From: Zhongshania aquimaris
GTDB taxonomy: Bacteria; Pseudomonadota; Gammaproteobacteria; Pseudomonadales; Spongiibacteraceae
Length of the DNA stretch: 64,000 nt
Direction: 5' to 3'
Assembly (NCBI RefSeq): GCF_019312595.1
Contig: NZ_JAHWDQ010000004.1
Coordinates: forward strand, 1-64,000
The stretch's first letter is position 1; each line of letters begins with the position of its first letter. Positions 1 through 8,475 of the stretch are shown piece by piece. Under the pieces are notes generated by a model. That model saw only the letters and a list, made by a program, of their open reading frames with translations, made no database searches and had not been told where the DNA came from. Made by a program: the position numbers and the translations under genes.

Positions 1-57
1 CCCACACGAATTATCTAATCTCTTGTTTTTAAATAACTCAAAACCGCCAGGGTTTTG
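1..57 (-). promoter_or_regulatory. rRNA operon leader with boxB, boxA and boxC antitermination signals
   Basis: Read on the minus strand this has the order of a gammaproteobacterial 16S rRNA leader. A 7-bp hairpin (arms CAAAACC at 39-45 and GGTTTTG at 51-57) acts as boxB. A boxA-like TTATTTAAAAACA (about 24-36) follows, then a boxC-like TTCGTGTGGG at 1-10. In E. coli rrn leaders the same order ends in a TGTGTGGG boxC just before mature 16S. The hairpin could pass for a plus-strand terminator because TTTT follows it, but the promoters upstream on the minus strand favour the rrn reading. The rRNA gene itself lies off the left edge. Confidence 0.8.
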
Positions 58-86
58 ATTTTGCTTAAGTTGTTGCCCTTAAGCGA

Positions 87-122
87 GGAGGCGTATTATA
101 TATACTTCATCCTCAGTAGCAA
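87..122 (-). promoter_or_regulatory. rRNA promoter P2
   Basis: On the minus strand, -35 TTGCTA (117-122), a 16-bp spacer and -10 TATAAT (95-100) are followed by a G+C-rich discriminator ACGCCTCC (87-94). The last part nearly copies the upstream promoter at 206-241, so the two form a tandem P1/P2 pair. GC-rich discriminators next to a perfect -10 are typical of rRNA promoters under stringent, ppGpp-sensitive control. Confidence 0.78.
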
Positions 123-205
123 GTAGTTTTTTAAACTTTCTTACTACCTCAACCGCCTTCTAAATCCGCCTCCCTCACCTCAGTGAAGTCCGCGTCAGCA
201 GTTGA

Positions 206-241
206 GGAGGCGCATTATAGAGATACGACGATGGGAGTCAA
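206..241 (-). promoter_or_regulatory. rRNA promoter P1
   Basis: On the minus strand, -35 TTGACT (236-241), a 16-bp spacer and a perfect -10 TATAAT (214-219) run into the discriminator GCGCCTCC (206-213). TATAATGCGCC is the same string found at E. coli rrn P1 promoters. The A/T-tract-rich DNA just upstream, in the 3' end of msrQ (about 242-295), would fit an UP element. Transcription would run left, out of the window. Confidence 0.85.
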
Positions 242-248
242 CTTCTTT

Positions 249-845
249 CTATGATCTTTTTTGAAGTTTTTGAAATCGTTGAAAAAGTAGGCAGATTATC
301 AACACAGCATATAAGGCTGCATCAAAGTAACTAGAGCGAATCTGTAAAGCAATATGCACCCACGCAAGGATTACCGCAGGGTATACCAGCATGTGCAAGC
401 GGACCCAGTTTTTGCGCAGCGCGCGCACCGCTCTGTTATTGGAGGTAAGGCCCAGCGGCACCATTAATACCCACGCTGCGAATCCGACAAATATATACGG
501 GCGCTCAGCCAACTCTTCTTTAGCGATAGACCAATCCCAGCCAAAGAGATAAGTGACCACGACCAACAGATGTAAACTGGCGTAAAACCAAGTGTACAAA
601 CCCAGCATTCGACGAAAGCGAAGTGCTGAATTCAACCCCAACCAAGCCCGCATTGGGCTAATCGCCATGGTGAGCAAAAATAGACGTATCGCCCACTCAC
701 CAGTGAGATGAATAAGCGATTTAACAGGATCGGTGCCAAGGTTTTCGGTAAGTGCCGCGTAAACAATGTATGCCAAAGGCAATAGACAAAGAACAAAGAC
801 AAGCGCTTTGGCAATACTGATCTGCTTAGAAGTCAATGCAGCCAT
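249..845 (-). CDS. msrQ: MsrQ, heme-binding membrane subunit of the MsrPQ methionine sulfoxide reductase
   Basis: Inner-membrane b-type cytochrome that passes quinone-derived electrons to the periplasmic reductase MsrP. The 198-aa protein is almost entirely membrane segments (about residues 12-32, 50-62, 80-100, 117-135, 150-168 and 172-188). It carries the ferric-reductase-like histidines, in the YASLHLL and RLHMLVYP stretches and in WVHIALQ. Its start overlaps the msrP stop by one base (TAATG), so the pair is translationally coupled in the usual msrP-msrQ order. Length matches the family, about 200 aa. Its 3' end adjoins the rRNA P1 promoter. Confidence 0.93.
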   Translation of the reverse strand: MAALTSKQISIAKALVFVLCLLPLAYIVYAALTENLGTDPVKSLIHLTGEWAIRLFLLTMAISPMRAWLGLNSALRFRRMLGLYTWFYASLHLLVVVTYLFGWDWSIAKEELAERPYIFVGFAAWVLMVPLGLTSNNRAVRALRKNWVRLHMLVYPAVILAWVHIALQIRSSYFDAALYAVLIICLLFQRFQKLQKRS

Positions 846-1825
846 TAATAGTTGCGACGCAAATTCATGTCTTTATACAAGCCAGCTACCTGTTCGCCAT
901 AGCCATTGAACATTTCCGTTTTAATCCGGCTCGGGCTTAACAAACTACTTGGCAACCGGCGCTCGTAGGCCTGACTCCAACGCGGATGACTGACTTTAGG
1001 ATTCACATTGGCATAAAAGCCATACTCACTGGGAGCAATACTCTCCCAACTGGTTTTGGGACGTATTGAGGTGAAGCGCATTTTGACAATAGACTTAATG
1101 CTTTTAAAACCATACTTCCAGGGCACAACCAAGCGAATTGGCGCACCATTTTGATTGGGCAAGGCTTTCCCGTACATACCTACACTCATAAATGCGAGGG
1201 GATTCATTGCCTCATCCATACGCAGCCCCTCTGTATAAGGCCAATGGATGGTACTAAAAGATGAGCGCTGGCCTTTCATCTCATCGCGACGATACAGAGT
1301 CGTGAACTCAACATATTTAGCATCGGAGGTGGGTTCAAACATTTTTATGAAGTCGGCGAGGGAAAAACCCACCCAGGGAATGACCATTGACCATGCCTCA
1401 ACGCAGCGCAGGCGATAGATTCGCTCTTCAAGCGTCATCAATTTGATAATATCTTCGAGCGGATAATTACCGGGCTTTGCGACATGCCCCTCTACTTTTA
1501 CAGACCAAGGATCAGTAGTCAGGGTATGAGCATTTCTGGCAGGATCTGTTTTATCGGTGCCAAATTCGTAGAAATTATTGTAGCTGCTGGCCTCAGCAAA
1601 ACTCGGTGTTTTTTCATCAGTATAAAAAGGATTGCCGTCTTTTTTGACAACCGGACTAAAATCAAGACTTTTACGTGGATCTTCGCTGGCGGCAAATCCA
1701 GCCGAGGGCAATCCTAAGCCCAGCGCCGCGGCGCCAACACCTTGCATAAACTGACGGCGCTTTAGATACACACTCTCTGGCGTAATTTCACTGCTGGGAA
1801 TATCTGATGGCGTACGAATAAGCAT
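845..1825 (-). CDS. msrP: MsrP, periplasmic molybdopterin methionine sulfoxide reductase catalytic subunit
   Basis: Reduces protein-bound methionine sulfoxide in the periplasm, repairing oxidised envelope proteins. A Tat signal is clear: twin Arg at residues 23-24 in the motif RRQFMQG, followed by a hydrophobic stretch ending near SAGFAAS. The body is an oxidoreductase molybdopterin-binding domain with the Mo-ligand cysteine at C141 in YRLRCVEAWSM. The 326-aa length is normal for the family. The start is supported by an AGGGAG ribosome-binding site about 10 bases upstream. It forms an operon with msrQ and sits next to pssA and ilvC, an arrangement also seen in pseudomonads. Confidence 0.95.
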   Translation of the reverse strand: MLIRTPSDIPSSEITPESVYLKRRQFMQGVGAAALGLGLPSAGFAASEDPRKSLDFSPVVKKDGNPFYTDEKTPSFAEASSYNNFYEFGTDKTDPARNAHTLTTDPWSVKVEGHVAKPGNYPLEDIIKLMTLEERIYRLRCVEAWSMVIPWVGFSLADFIKMFEPTSDAKYVEFTTLYRRDEMKGQRSSFSTIHWPYTEGLRMDEAMNPLAFMSVGMYGKALPNQNGAPIRLVVPWKYGFKSIKSIVKMRFTSIRPKTSWESIAPSEYGFYANVNPKVSHPRWSQAYERRLPSSLLSPSRIKTEMFNGYGEQVAGLYKDMNLRRNY

Positions 1826-1897
1826 GGCGTGGCTCCCTAAAAAATTTACTCACTTCTATTTAGATGCGCCACGCTTACTATTGTTACAAAACGAGAC

Positions 1898-2713
1898 TCA
1901 TTTAAATCGACGGTATATTGCCTGTACGGGGCCAGACAAGGCATAGATCATCGCCGCCGCCAACAGGACGCGCGCCGGATCAACCGAAACCAAGCCAAAA
2001 ACAAAGACGACAGCTATCATTACAACAAAAGGGACTCGGCCGCGAAAATCTATTCCCTTGAAGCTGCTGTACCTCACATTGAGAATCATCAACATGCCGC
2101 ACACCGCCATCAACAGACCGGCAAAAACTTCAATTTCGAAATGAATACCCTGCTCCACCCAGCCTTCTTCAGCACTAACCCAGACCAAACCCGCCATCAC
2201 CGCGGCGGCCGCAGGACTGGCTAAACCAGTGAAGTAATTTTTATCAGCAGTATCTATTTGGGTATTAAAGCGCGCCAACCGGAGTGCGGCACACGCTACA
2301 TATATAAAGGAGACCGCCCAACCAAATTTACCGAGATCTACCAACGCCCAACTAAAGACCACCAAGGCCGGCGCCACACCGAAGGAGACCATATCGGCCA
2401 AACTATCGTACTCCGCGCCAAATTTACTCTGGGCGTTCATGAGCCGAGCGACGCGACCATCTAGGCCGTCAAACACCATTGCGGCAAAAATCGCGATGGC
2501 GGCATTTTCAAAATTACCGTGCATGCCCGAAATAATGGCGAAGAAACCCGAGAATAAGGCCGCCGTAGTAAACAAGTTCGGTAACAGATAAATGCCACGC
2601 TTGCGCACAGTCTTGCCATCTACCGATACTTCTTCTTCATGATCGTCGATCAGCAATAAGGCTTCTTTATCAAAGCTTAATTTCGATTTCTCGCTGTCCC
2701 GCTGCTCTGTCAT
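1898..2713 (-). CDS. pssA: CDP-diacylglycerol--serine O-phosphatidyltransferase
   Basis: Membrane enzyme making phosphatidylserine from CDP-diacylglycerol and L-serine, the committed step to phosphatidylethanolamine. The CDP-alcohol phosphotransferase signature DGxxARx8GxxxDxxxD is complete: D85-G86, A89-R90, G99, D103 and D107. Several membrane helices follow, to residue 265. A charged cytoplasmic N-terminus of about 40 residues precedes the first helix. At 271 aa it is the integral-membrane type II enzyme, not the E. coli phospholipase D-like form. It lies between msrP and ilvY on the same strand, with 72 bp to msrP. Confidence 0.93.
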   Translation of the reverse strand: MTEQRDSEKSKLSFDKEALLLIDDHEEEVSVDGKTVRKRGIYLLPNLFTTAALFSGFFAIISGMHGNFENAAIAIFAAMVFDGLDGRVARLMNAQSKFGAEYDSLADMVSFGVAPALVVFSWALVDLGKFGWAVSFIYVACAALRLARFNTQIDTADKNYFTGLASPAAAAVMAGLVWVSAEEGWVEQGIHFEIEVFAGLLMAVCGMLMILNVRYSSFKGIDFRGRVPFVVMIAVVFVFGLVSVDPARVLLAAAMIYALSGPVQAIYRRFK

Positions 2714-2759
2714 AAAATACTCGACTCGTTAATACGTTCAAAATAGACGCCATCATAAA

Positions 2760-3671
2760 TTAATTCACGGAACTGTACGATGACCTAGCACAATCCCAGA
2801 ACGCTTTAACCAAGGGGTTCGACAATCGTTGCTGTAGTACCACCATTCCCACCTCCATACTTGGCAGGGTCGGCTCGACCGGAATCACCCTCACCCGCTC
2901 ACGCAAAAAACTGGTTGCCAACACCAACTCGGGCACCACACCAATACCCAAACCAAGCGCTACCGTACTCACAATCGCTTCGTGGCCACTAACCTGCGCA
3001 TACACACTGGGCTTAATCTGCTGCTGGCGAAACCACTGCTCTATTAACGTCCTCGCCACACCACGCTCAGGCAGAATAAACGGCAAACTCGCCAGCACCT
3101 CTGGCGACAACACCTCGCCCACAGCCGCGATTTGTTCATTTACCGCGCAGGGAATGTTCGGCACCAGTAAACGCAGGGGGGAGCGCGTTAACTCTTGATA
3201 TAACAAACGCGACGACAACTGCTTGGGCTTAGCGGTAATCCCCAAATCCTCACCACCTTCGACGATACGCTCGATGGCGTCAGCCTGATCTCCCGTGTGC
3301 AACTTCAATTCTATAGCAGGATATCGCTGCCTAAACACCTCAAGAATATTACTAAGCACACTATAAGAAGCAGTAACTGAGCAAAACACACCCAGCTCGC
3401 CCTGAAGTGCCTCTCCCTGGATATGCAAACGCTGCAGTACCGACTGCCAATTCACCACCGCCTGCTCAGCATAGCGGAGGAATTCTCGACCCGCAGCAGT
3501 GAGCTGAACCCGGCGGTTATCGCGCTCAAACAGTGCCACCCCCACCTGCTCTTCTAAACGCATAATCGAACGACTGACCGCCGAGGCGCTTAAATGCATG
3601 GCGTCGCCAGTGTGACCAAAATGCAAGGACTGACTGAGATGGATAAAGGTTTGGAGCTCTTTGAGGTTCAT
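2760..3671 (-). CDS. ilvY: IlvY, LysR-family activator of ilvC
   Basis: LysR regulator that activates ilvC when the inducer acetolactate or acetohydroxybutyrate is present. The N-terminal winged helix-turn-helix occupies residues 1-60 (the SASAVSRSIMRLE recognition helix). The C-terminal periplasmic-binding-like effector domain follows from about residue 92. Stretches such as FCSVTASYS, LHTGDQADAIE and GHEAIVSTVALGLGIGV recall E. coli IlvY. Its divergent position 293 bp from ilvC is the classic ilvY-ilvC layout and decides the name. Length (303 aa) is normal. No clear Shine-Dalgarno precedes this ATG; the DNA there is a GTCTCCCG repeat. Confidence 0.9.
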   Translation of the reverse strand: MNLKELQTFIHLSQSLHFGHTGDAMHLSASAVSRSIMRLEEQVGVALFERDNRRVQLTAAGREFLRYAEQAVVNWQSVLQRLHIQGEALQGELGVFCSVTASYSVLSNILEVFRQRYPAIELKLHTGDQADAIERIVEGGEDLGITAKPKQLSSRLLYQELTRSPLRLLVPNIPCAVNEQIAAVGEVLSPEVLASLPFILPERGVARTLIEQWFRQQQIKPSVYAQVSGHEAIVSTVALGLGIGVVPELVLATSFLRERVRVIPVEPTLPSMEVGMVVLQQRLSNPLVKAFWDCARSSYSSVN

Positions 3672-3964
3672 TGCACGGGAGACGCTGGACGGGAGACGGA
3701 AAACGCAAAAGATAGCGGACAGGCCTGCACCCCAGATTCGGACTGGGCGCGTAACGCGCGCCGCTCGACCGAAATTTCACTATATATTCGCAGCCCTAGC
3801 ATCTCCCGTCTCCCATCAAGCGTAATGCGTATTAAGCAACATAGCGTCAACTATATATCATTTTACGCAACAAACAAGCGATGCTAAAGTGGCCGCCATT
3901 GTGGGATAGGTGACGAAATACCCCCCGCGACCAAGTTTATAGACATCACACTTAGGAGAACCCC
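3672..3964. promoter_or_regulatory. ilvY-ilvC divergent control region with ilvC promoter
   Basis: The best ilvC promoter is TTTACG (3862-3867), a 17-bp spacer and TAAAGT (3885-3890). A TGC-N7-GCA imperfect palindrome (3826-3838) lies about 40 bp upstream of that -35 and is a possible IlvY half-operator pair, by analogy with the TTGC/GCAA operators of E. coli. The ilvC ribosome-binding site is AGGAG, 7-8 bases before its ATG. A 9-bp inverted repeat, GGGAGACGG (3691-3699) with CCGTCTCCC (3806-3814), brackets the ilvY side. The promoter and operator are predictions by eye. Confidence 0.5.
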
Positions 3965-5440
3965 ATGGGTCAGAATTATTTCAATAGCCTGCCGCTACGT
4001 CTTCAGCTGCAAGAGCTTGGCAAATGCCGTTTTATGGATCGCAGTGAATTCGCAGACGGCTGCGAATACTTAAAAGGCAAAAAAATCGTCATTATCGGCT
4101 GTGGCTCACAAGGCTTAAACCAAGGCCTTAACCTTCGCGACTCTGGTTTAGACGTGTCATACACACTCCGCGCTGAAGCAATTGCTGAAAAACGTCAAAG
4201 CTGGAAAAACGCGACTGAAAATGGTTTTGCAGTTGGCACCTATGAAGAATTGATCCCTGTCGCTGACGTTGTCATGAACCTAACGCCAGACAAGCAACAT
4301 ACACCCGTTGTTAACGCGGTTATGCCGTTGATGAAAGAAGGCGCTTGCCTGGATTACGCACACGGCTTCAACTTAGTTGAAGAAGGTATGCAAATCCGTA
4401 AAGACATCACCGTTGTGATGATGTGCCCTAAATGCCCAGGCACCGAAGTTCGCGAAGAATATAAGCGTGGCTTTGGTGTTCCAACCTTGATCGCTGTTCA
4501 CCGTGAAAACGATCCTAAAGGCGAAGGCATGGCCATCGCCAAGGCATTGGCTTCAGGCACCGGCGGCGACCGTGCCGGCGTGCTGGAATCATCACCAATC
4601 GCAGAAGTTAAATCTGACCTGATGGGCGAGCAAACAATTCTTTGCGGCATGCTGCAAACTGGCGCCATCCTGTGCTTCGACAAAATGGTTGAGCAAGGCA
4701 TCGATGCTGGCTACGCCTCCAAGTTGATTCAGTACGGCTGGGAAACAGTTACCGAAGGCCTGAAGTACGGCGGCATCACCAATATGATGGATCGCCTTTC
4801 TAACCCCGCCAAAATCAAAGCCTTTGATCTTGCAGACGAACTAAAAGACATCATGCGTCCGCTGTACGAAAAGCACCAGGACGACATCATCAGCGGTCAC
4901 TTCTCTAAGACCATGATGGAAGACTGGGCAAACGACGATAAAAACCTGCACGCGTGGCGCGCAGCAACGGCAGAAACTGCCTTTGAAAAAACGCCTGCAG
5001 GCGATGTAGAAATCAGTGAGCAAGAATACTACGATCACGGCATTTTACTTATCGCCATGTGTAAAGCTGGGGTAGAACTTGCGTTCGAGTGCATGGTTGC
5101 TGCCGGCATGGAGCCAGAGTCTGCTTACTACGAATCACTGCACGAAACACCACTGATCGCCAACACGATCGCACGTCGTAAACTCTACGAAATGAACGTG
5201 GTCATTTCAGACACAGCGGAATACGGCTGCTACCTGTTCGATCACGCTTGCCGCCCACTACTCAAAGACTTTATGAGCAAAGTTTCTACCGATATTATCG
5301 GCAAGGGCTTAAACATCAAAGATCTTGGCGTAGACAATGCTGAGCTGATCACCGTTAACGCTGCAATTCGCAACCATCCCGTAGAAGTGGTTGGCCGCAG
5401 ACTGCGCGGTTACATGACGGCGATGAAGAAAATTGTTTAA
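3965..5440 (+). CDS. ilvC: Ketol-acid reductoisomerase, class II (long form)
   Basis: NADPH- and Mg-dependent second step of valine, leucine and isoleucine synthesis: acetolactate or acetohydroxybutyrate is isomerised and reduced. At 491 aa it is the long, E. coli-type enzyme with a duplicated C-terminal knotted domain, unlike the roughly 338-aa form of pseudomonads. The Rossmann motif [12 protein letters not shown] is at about residues 46-57. The metal and substrate regions include [16 protein letters not shown]-like sequence (here [17 protein letters not shown]) and SDTAEYG. The ATG follows AGGAG. A strong palindromic terminator follows 22 bp after the stop. Control is probably by IlvY, encoded divergently. 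Confidence 0.97.
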   Translation: MGQNYFNSLPLRLQLQELGKCRFMDRSEFADGCEYLKGKKIVIIGCGSQGLNQGLNLRDSGLDVSYTLRAEAIAEKRQSWKNATENGFAVGTYEELIPVADVVMNLTPDKQHTPVVNAVMPLMKEGACLDYAHGFNLVEEGMQIRKDITVVMMCPKCPGTEVREEYKRGFGVPTLIAVHRENDPKGEGMAIAKALASGTGGDRAGVLESSPIAEVKSDLMGEQTILCGMLQTGAILCFDKMVEQGIDAGYASKLIQYGWETVTEGLKYGGITNMMDRLSNPAKIKAFDLADELKDIMRPLYEKHQDDIISGHFSKTMMEDWANDDKNLHAWRAATAETAFEKTPAGDVEISEQEYYDHGILLIAMCKAGVELAFECMVAAGMEPESAYYESLHETPLIANTIARRKLYEMNVVISDTAEYGCYLFDHACRPLLKDFMSKVSTDIIGKGLNIKDLGVDNAELITVNAAIRNHPVEVVGRRLRGYMTAMKKIV

Positions 5441-5462
5441 ACCTAGTATCTAAGCTTAAGCG

Positions 5463-5496
5463 AAAAAGGGCGACTCCATATGGAGTCGCCCTTTTT
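5463..5496. terminator. Bidirectional intrinsic terminator after ilvC
   Basis: A perfect 34-bp palindrome: five A, the stem GGGCGACTCCA, its complement, then five T. It ends the plus-strand ilvC transcript and, having an A/T run on both sides, can also end the convergent minus-strand desaturase transcript. Confidence 0.95.
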
Positions 5497-5566
5497 ACGT
5501 TACAAGCTCATCAAACATATTAGCCGCAATAAACTCTGCATAAGAAAACGAATATAAAGGCCGCAT

Positions 5567-6448
5567 TCATTCCTGCACTGTAATAGGCTTCCTACTCCAA
5601 ATACCAATAATTGGTGTTCCTTGCGCACGGAGTACTGGCTCTATATCTCGATGAAGTGCTCGATAATGATAGAACGGCACGCGGGGGAATAAATGGTGAA
5701 TAGAATGAATATTTTGCCCTAGCCAAAGCCACTCAATAGGTTTCATCCACATCGGCATAATTAAGCTGCTGGTGTTTTGATAACGCTCGCTATTGTCATA
5801 AGGAAAGTGGGGACGATAGGCAAACCAATACGCCGTAAAAAAACCACCCGTGAAATAGCCGAGCAACACCACAACCGCAATACCGGGCTGCTCCACCAGC
5901 GCAATCGTTAGCACGCGCCAGCCAATAGAAACCTGTATTTCGAGGCAATAAGTAAACCGCTCTTTCAATTTAGCCGATCGCCAATGCTGTTTATAGAAAA
6001 AGGTATTCTGAACATAGAAGAACTTAAGCGTTGTTAATAGCGCAGCGAAAAGACCAGTGCGCATTCCGCTAATAATAAAATCAGGATCTTTGCCGGCAAT
6101 ATTGGTATAGCGATGATGGGCAAAATGCTCATGCTTATGTGAGTTATAGGGCACGGAGATTATCGGGCCAACTAGATAGCCACACAGATCGTTAACCCAT
6201 CTCAAATTAGGATTGCTACCATGTATATTGCCGTGCACAGCCTCATGCAAGGTCGTATAAGACATATAGGTCAATACGCTAATTAGTGGCGTTGCCAACC
6301 ACACCGATAGATACCCAGTAGCGAATAACACCAAACAAATAATAAACAAACTACAAACCAGCAGTGTCAGCACAACAGTTGGCCATGCTACGCTACCTAT
6401 ATAATTCCTGGCAATACCAAGGGCTTTTTTATTAAGCTCTGCATCCAT
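5567..6448 (-). CDS. Membrane fatty acid desaturase-family protein
   Basis: Di-iron membrane desaturase/hydroxylase family. The three histidine boxes are HEAVH (68-72), HKHEHFAHH (104-112) and HSIHH (248-252), numbered from the start used here. Two pairs of membrane helices (about 21-62 and 178-210) lie around them. I start at the ATG at 6448 because an AGAGGTG/AAAAGGT ribosome-binding region precedes it; an in-frame ATG nine codons upstream has weaker support. At 293 aa it is a short desaturase. It is the last gene downstream of the P450 gene (153 bp), so its substrate may be the same lipid or hydrocarbon. A carotenoid hydroxylase or ketolase-like role cannot be excluded. Confidence 0.85.
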   Translation of the reverse strand: MDAELNKKALGIARNYIGSVAWPTVVLTLLVCSLFIICLVLFATGYLSVWLATPLISVLTYMSYTTLHEAVHGNIHGSNPNLRWVNDLCGYLVGPIISVPYNSHKHEHFAHHRYTNIAGKDPDFIISGMRTGLFAALLTTLKFFYVQNTFFYKQHWRSAKLKERFTYCLEIQVSIGWRVLTIALVEQPGIAVVVLLGYFTGGFFTAYWFAYRPHFPYDNSERYQNTSSLIMPMWMKPIEWLWLGQNIHSIHHLFPRVPFYHYRALHRDIEPVLRAQGTPIIGIWSRKPITVQE

Positions 6449-6601
6449 AATGACTACCTTTTCACCTCTGAGCATTCGACTTTACTGAGCAATACCATAG
6501 CTACACCGACACAAAGCCGCTTTGCGTTTTAACTTGGACACTCACTGCGGTCACCCCCATAGAATCAGAGCGACAAAATCAAACTACTATTAAAAAACCA
6601 G

Positions 6602-7984
6602 CTATTTTTTAGCTGTTAATTTAACCATCATCTTCGAATAGCCTTTTACAAAATTGGATTGCACATACTCTGGTTCAGCAACCACTGCTATCTCATCGAA
6701 GCGCGCCAGCAGTTCCTCCCAAAGAATACGCAGCTGCAGCTCAGCCAGACGATTACCCATACACCGATGAACACCAAAACCAAAAGACAAATGATTCCGC
6801 GCGCCTTTGCGGTCAATAATAAATTCATCTGGCTGATCAATAGCGCGCTCATCACGGTTGCCAGAGGCATACCACATTACAACCTTATCGCCCTTTTTAA
6901 TTTCTTTACCGCTCAACTCAACATCTTGTTTTGCGACACGACGCATATACGCAAGCGGTGTTTGCCAGCGAATAATTTCAGATACCATATTAGGAATAAC
7001 ACTGGGATCGCTCTTAAGCTTCGCAAATTCTGCTGGAAAGCGGCTAAGGGCAAGAACTCCGCCGGTCATGGAGTTGCGCGTAGTGTCATTGCCACCGACA
7101 ATCAACAGAGCCAAATTACCCAAGAACTCCAGCGGTCTATTTATTAAATCCTTGGTATCCTTATTGCTCTGCAGCATGCTAATCAGATCAAAACCCGCGT
7201 CCTCACCAGCGGCGAGCTTCGTTTCTTTTTCTCGCCAAAGCTGAGAAAAATGCTTAGCCATTTCTTGCATACCAGTGAACAATTCATCGGTATCACTTAC
7301 CCCCCCAGTGGTTTCAGCGCCACCACCAGCCAAGTCAGACCAATACACCAGCTTTCTACGCTGCTCATAGGGGAAATCGAGCAGTGTCGCCAGCATTCTC
7401 GCCGTTAGCTCTATCGAGACATCCTCAACCCAGTCAAAAGGCGTATCCAATGGCAGTTGATCGAGAACTTCTTGGGTTCGACTGCGAATCAGTCCTTCCA
7501 TCTCTTTGAGATTTTTCGGTGCCACAACGCCCTGTACAGCCTGTCGCTGTAGATCGTGCTTCGGCGGATCCATAGCAATGAACATCTCAAGTGCCAGCTC
7601 CTTAGGCGCACCACCAATAACAATAAATGGCTCTGCAGAAAACAAATCGTGATGTTTGTCAACAAACACAATGTCTTCATAGCGCGTCACCGACCAGAAG
7701 GGACCAAATGCGCTACTTTTTTGAAAGTGGACAGGGCATTCATCGCGCAGTCGTTTAAAATACGACTCCCAACGATTCTGCTTAAACAAAAACGGATTAC
7801 TGACATCAATATCTTCTATTGCTAAGCTTTCGACATCAGGGATCGGCGCTTCAACAAACTCCCGAGCTTTAGCGTATACACCCAACTTGGTCTTGGCGGT
7901 ATATAGCCAGTGCGCACCTTTTATTTGTAGGTGCATTGGTACGCTAGCGGTACTTTTTCCAACTAGATCATTAAAAATTTTCAT
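6602..7984 (-). CDS. Cytochrome P450, CYP153-type alkane/fatty-acid terminal hydroxylase
   Basis: Soluble heme monooxygenase that in the CYP153 family hydroxylates the terminal carbon of medium-chain alkanes or fatty acids, taking electrons from a [2Fe-2S] ferredoxin. The heme loop FGFGVHRCMGNRLAE has the thiolate cysteine at C408. The I-helix is LLIVGGNDTTRNS (about 292-304), and the K-helix ExxR is in SEIIRW. The GGNDTTRNSMTGG and HRCMGNRLAELQLRI signatures are what I recognise as CYP153. Length of 460 aa is typical for the family. The ATG follows GGAAGG. The ferredoxin gene lies 54 bp upstream on the same strand. No ferredoxin reductase is encoded in the window. Confidence 0.9.
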   Translation of the reverse strand: MKIFNDLVGKSTASVPMHLQIKGAHWLYTAKTKLGVYAKAREFVEAPIPDVESLAIEDIDVSNPFLFKQNRWESYFKRLRDECPVHFQKSSAFGPFWSVTRYEDIVFVDKHHDLFSAEPFIVIGGAPKELALEMFIAMDPPKHDLQRQAVQGVVAPKNLKEMEGLIRSRTQEVLDQLPLDTPFDWVEDVSIELTARMLATLLDFPYEQRRKLVYWSDLAGGGAETTGGVSDTDELFTGMQEMAKHFSQLWREKETKLAAGEDAGFDLISMLQSNKDTKDLINRPLEFLGNLALLIVGGNDTTRNSMTGGVLALSRFPAEFAKLKSDPSVIPNMVSEIIRWQTPLAYMRRVAKQDVELSGKEIKKGDKVVMWYASGNRDERAIDQPDEFIIDRKGARNHLSFGFGVHRCMGNRLAELQLRILWEELLARFDEIAVVAEPEYVQSNFVKGYSKMMVKLTAKK

Positions 7985-8038
7985 AGACCTTCCAAGCCTT
8001 ATAGTTATGCGTTGAATAGTATTTTTGGCCAGTAAACC

Positions 8039-8359
8039 TTACATCTGAAATTCTGGCAGGCGTGCAACCAGACCATCCATCGCGTCAGTAGTTATAATCT
8101 GACACGCTAGCCGCGAGGTGTCGCTGCGTTCCGGCGTTAAATCTAACATCTGTAGCTCATCGCCGGTCGCGCCGCCGATAATACTCGGGCAATGACTTTC
8201 AATAATGACATGGCAGGTACCGCAGGCACACTCCCCACCGCAGTCCGCATCAATACCCGGAACATCGTTATCCAAGGCAATTTGCATCAAGGATTTTCCC
8301 GGCTCCAGATCAACAGTGTGTTGTGTGCCATCATGTTCGATAAAGGTAATACTGCCCAT
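8039..8359 (-). CDS. [2Fe-2S] ferredoxin, adrenodoxin/putidaredoxin type
   Basis: Small electron carrier, the likely direct reductant of the P450 encoded next. Cluster cysteines are C40, C46, C49 and C86 (C-x5-C-x2-C...C), with an extra C44 inside the loop. The length (106 aa) and the C-terminal LACQIITTDAMDGL match P450-class ferredoxins. A GAGGAAG ribosome-binding site precedes the ATG. Gene order is ferredoxin, P450, desaturase on one strand. The required ferredoxin reductase must come from elsewhere in the genome. Confidence 0.94.
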   Translation of the reverse strand: MGSITFIEHDGTQHTVDLEPGKSLMQIALDNDVPGIDADCGGECACGTCHVIIESHCPSIIGGATGDELQMLDLTPERSDTSRLACQIITTDAMDGLVARLPEFQM

Positions 8360-8475
8360 CGCTTTCTTCCTCGGTGAAGCCGATTGATCGACTCAGCGAC
8401 TGATCGCCATAAAACTGAATACGACATCATTCAACTAAGTCATTTCACGTTCAAAATATTATTTAAGATTAAACT

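Noticed and set aside
38-62. Intrinsic plus-strand terminator (hairpin followed by TTTT)
   Set aside because: Strong rRNA-type promoters lie upstream on the other strand and boxA/boxC motifs follow, so the hairpin is better read as the boxB of an rRNA leader.
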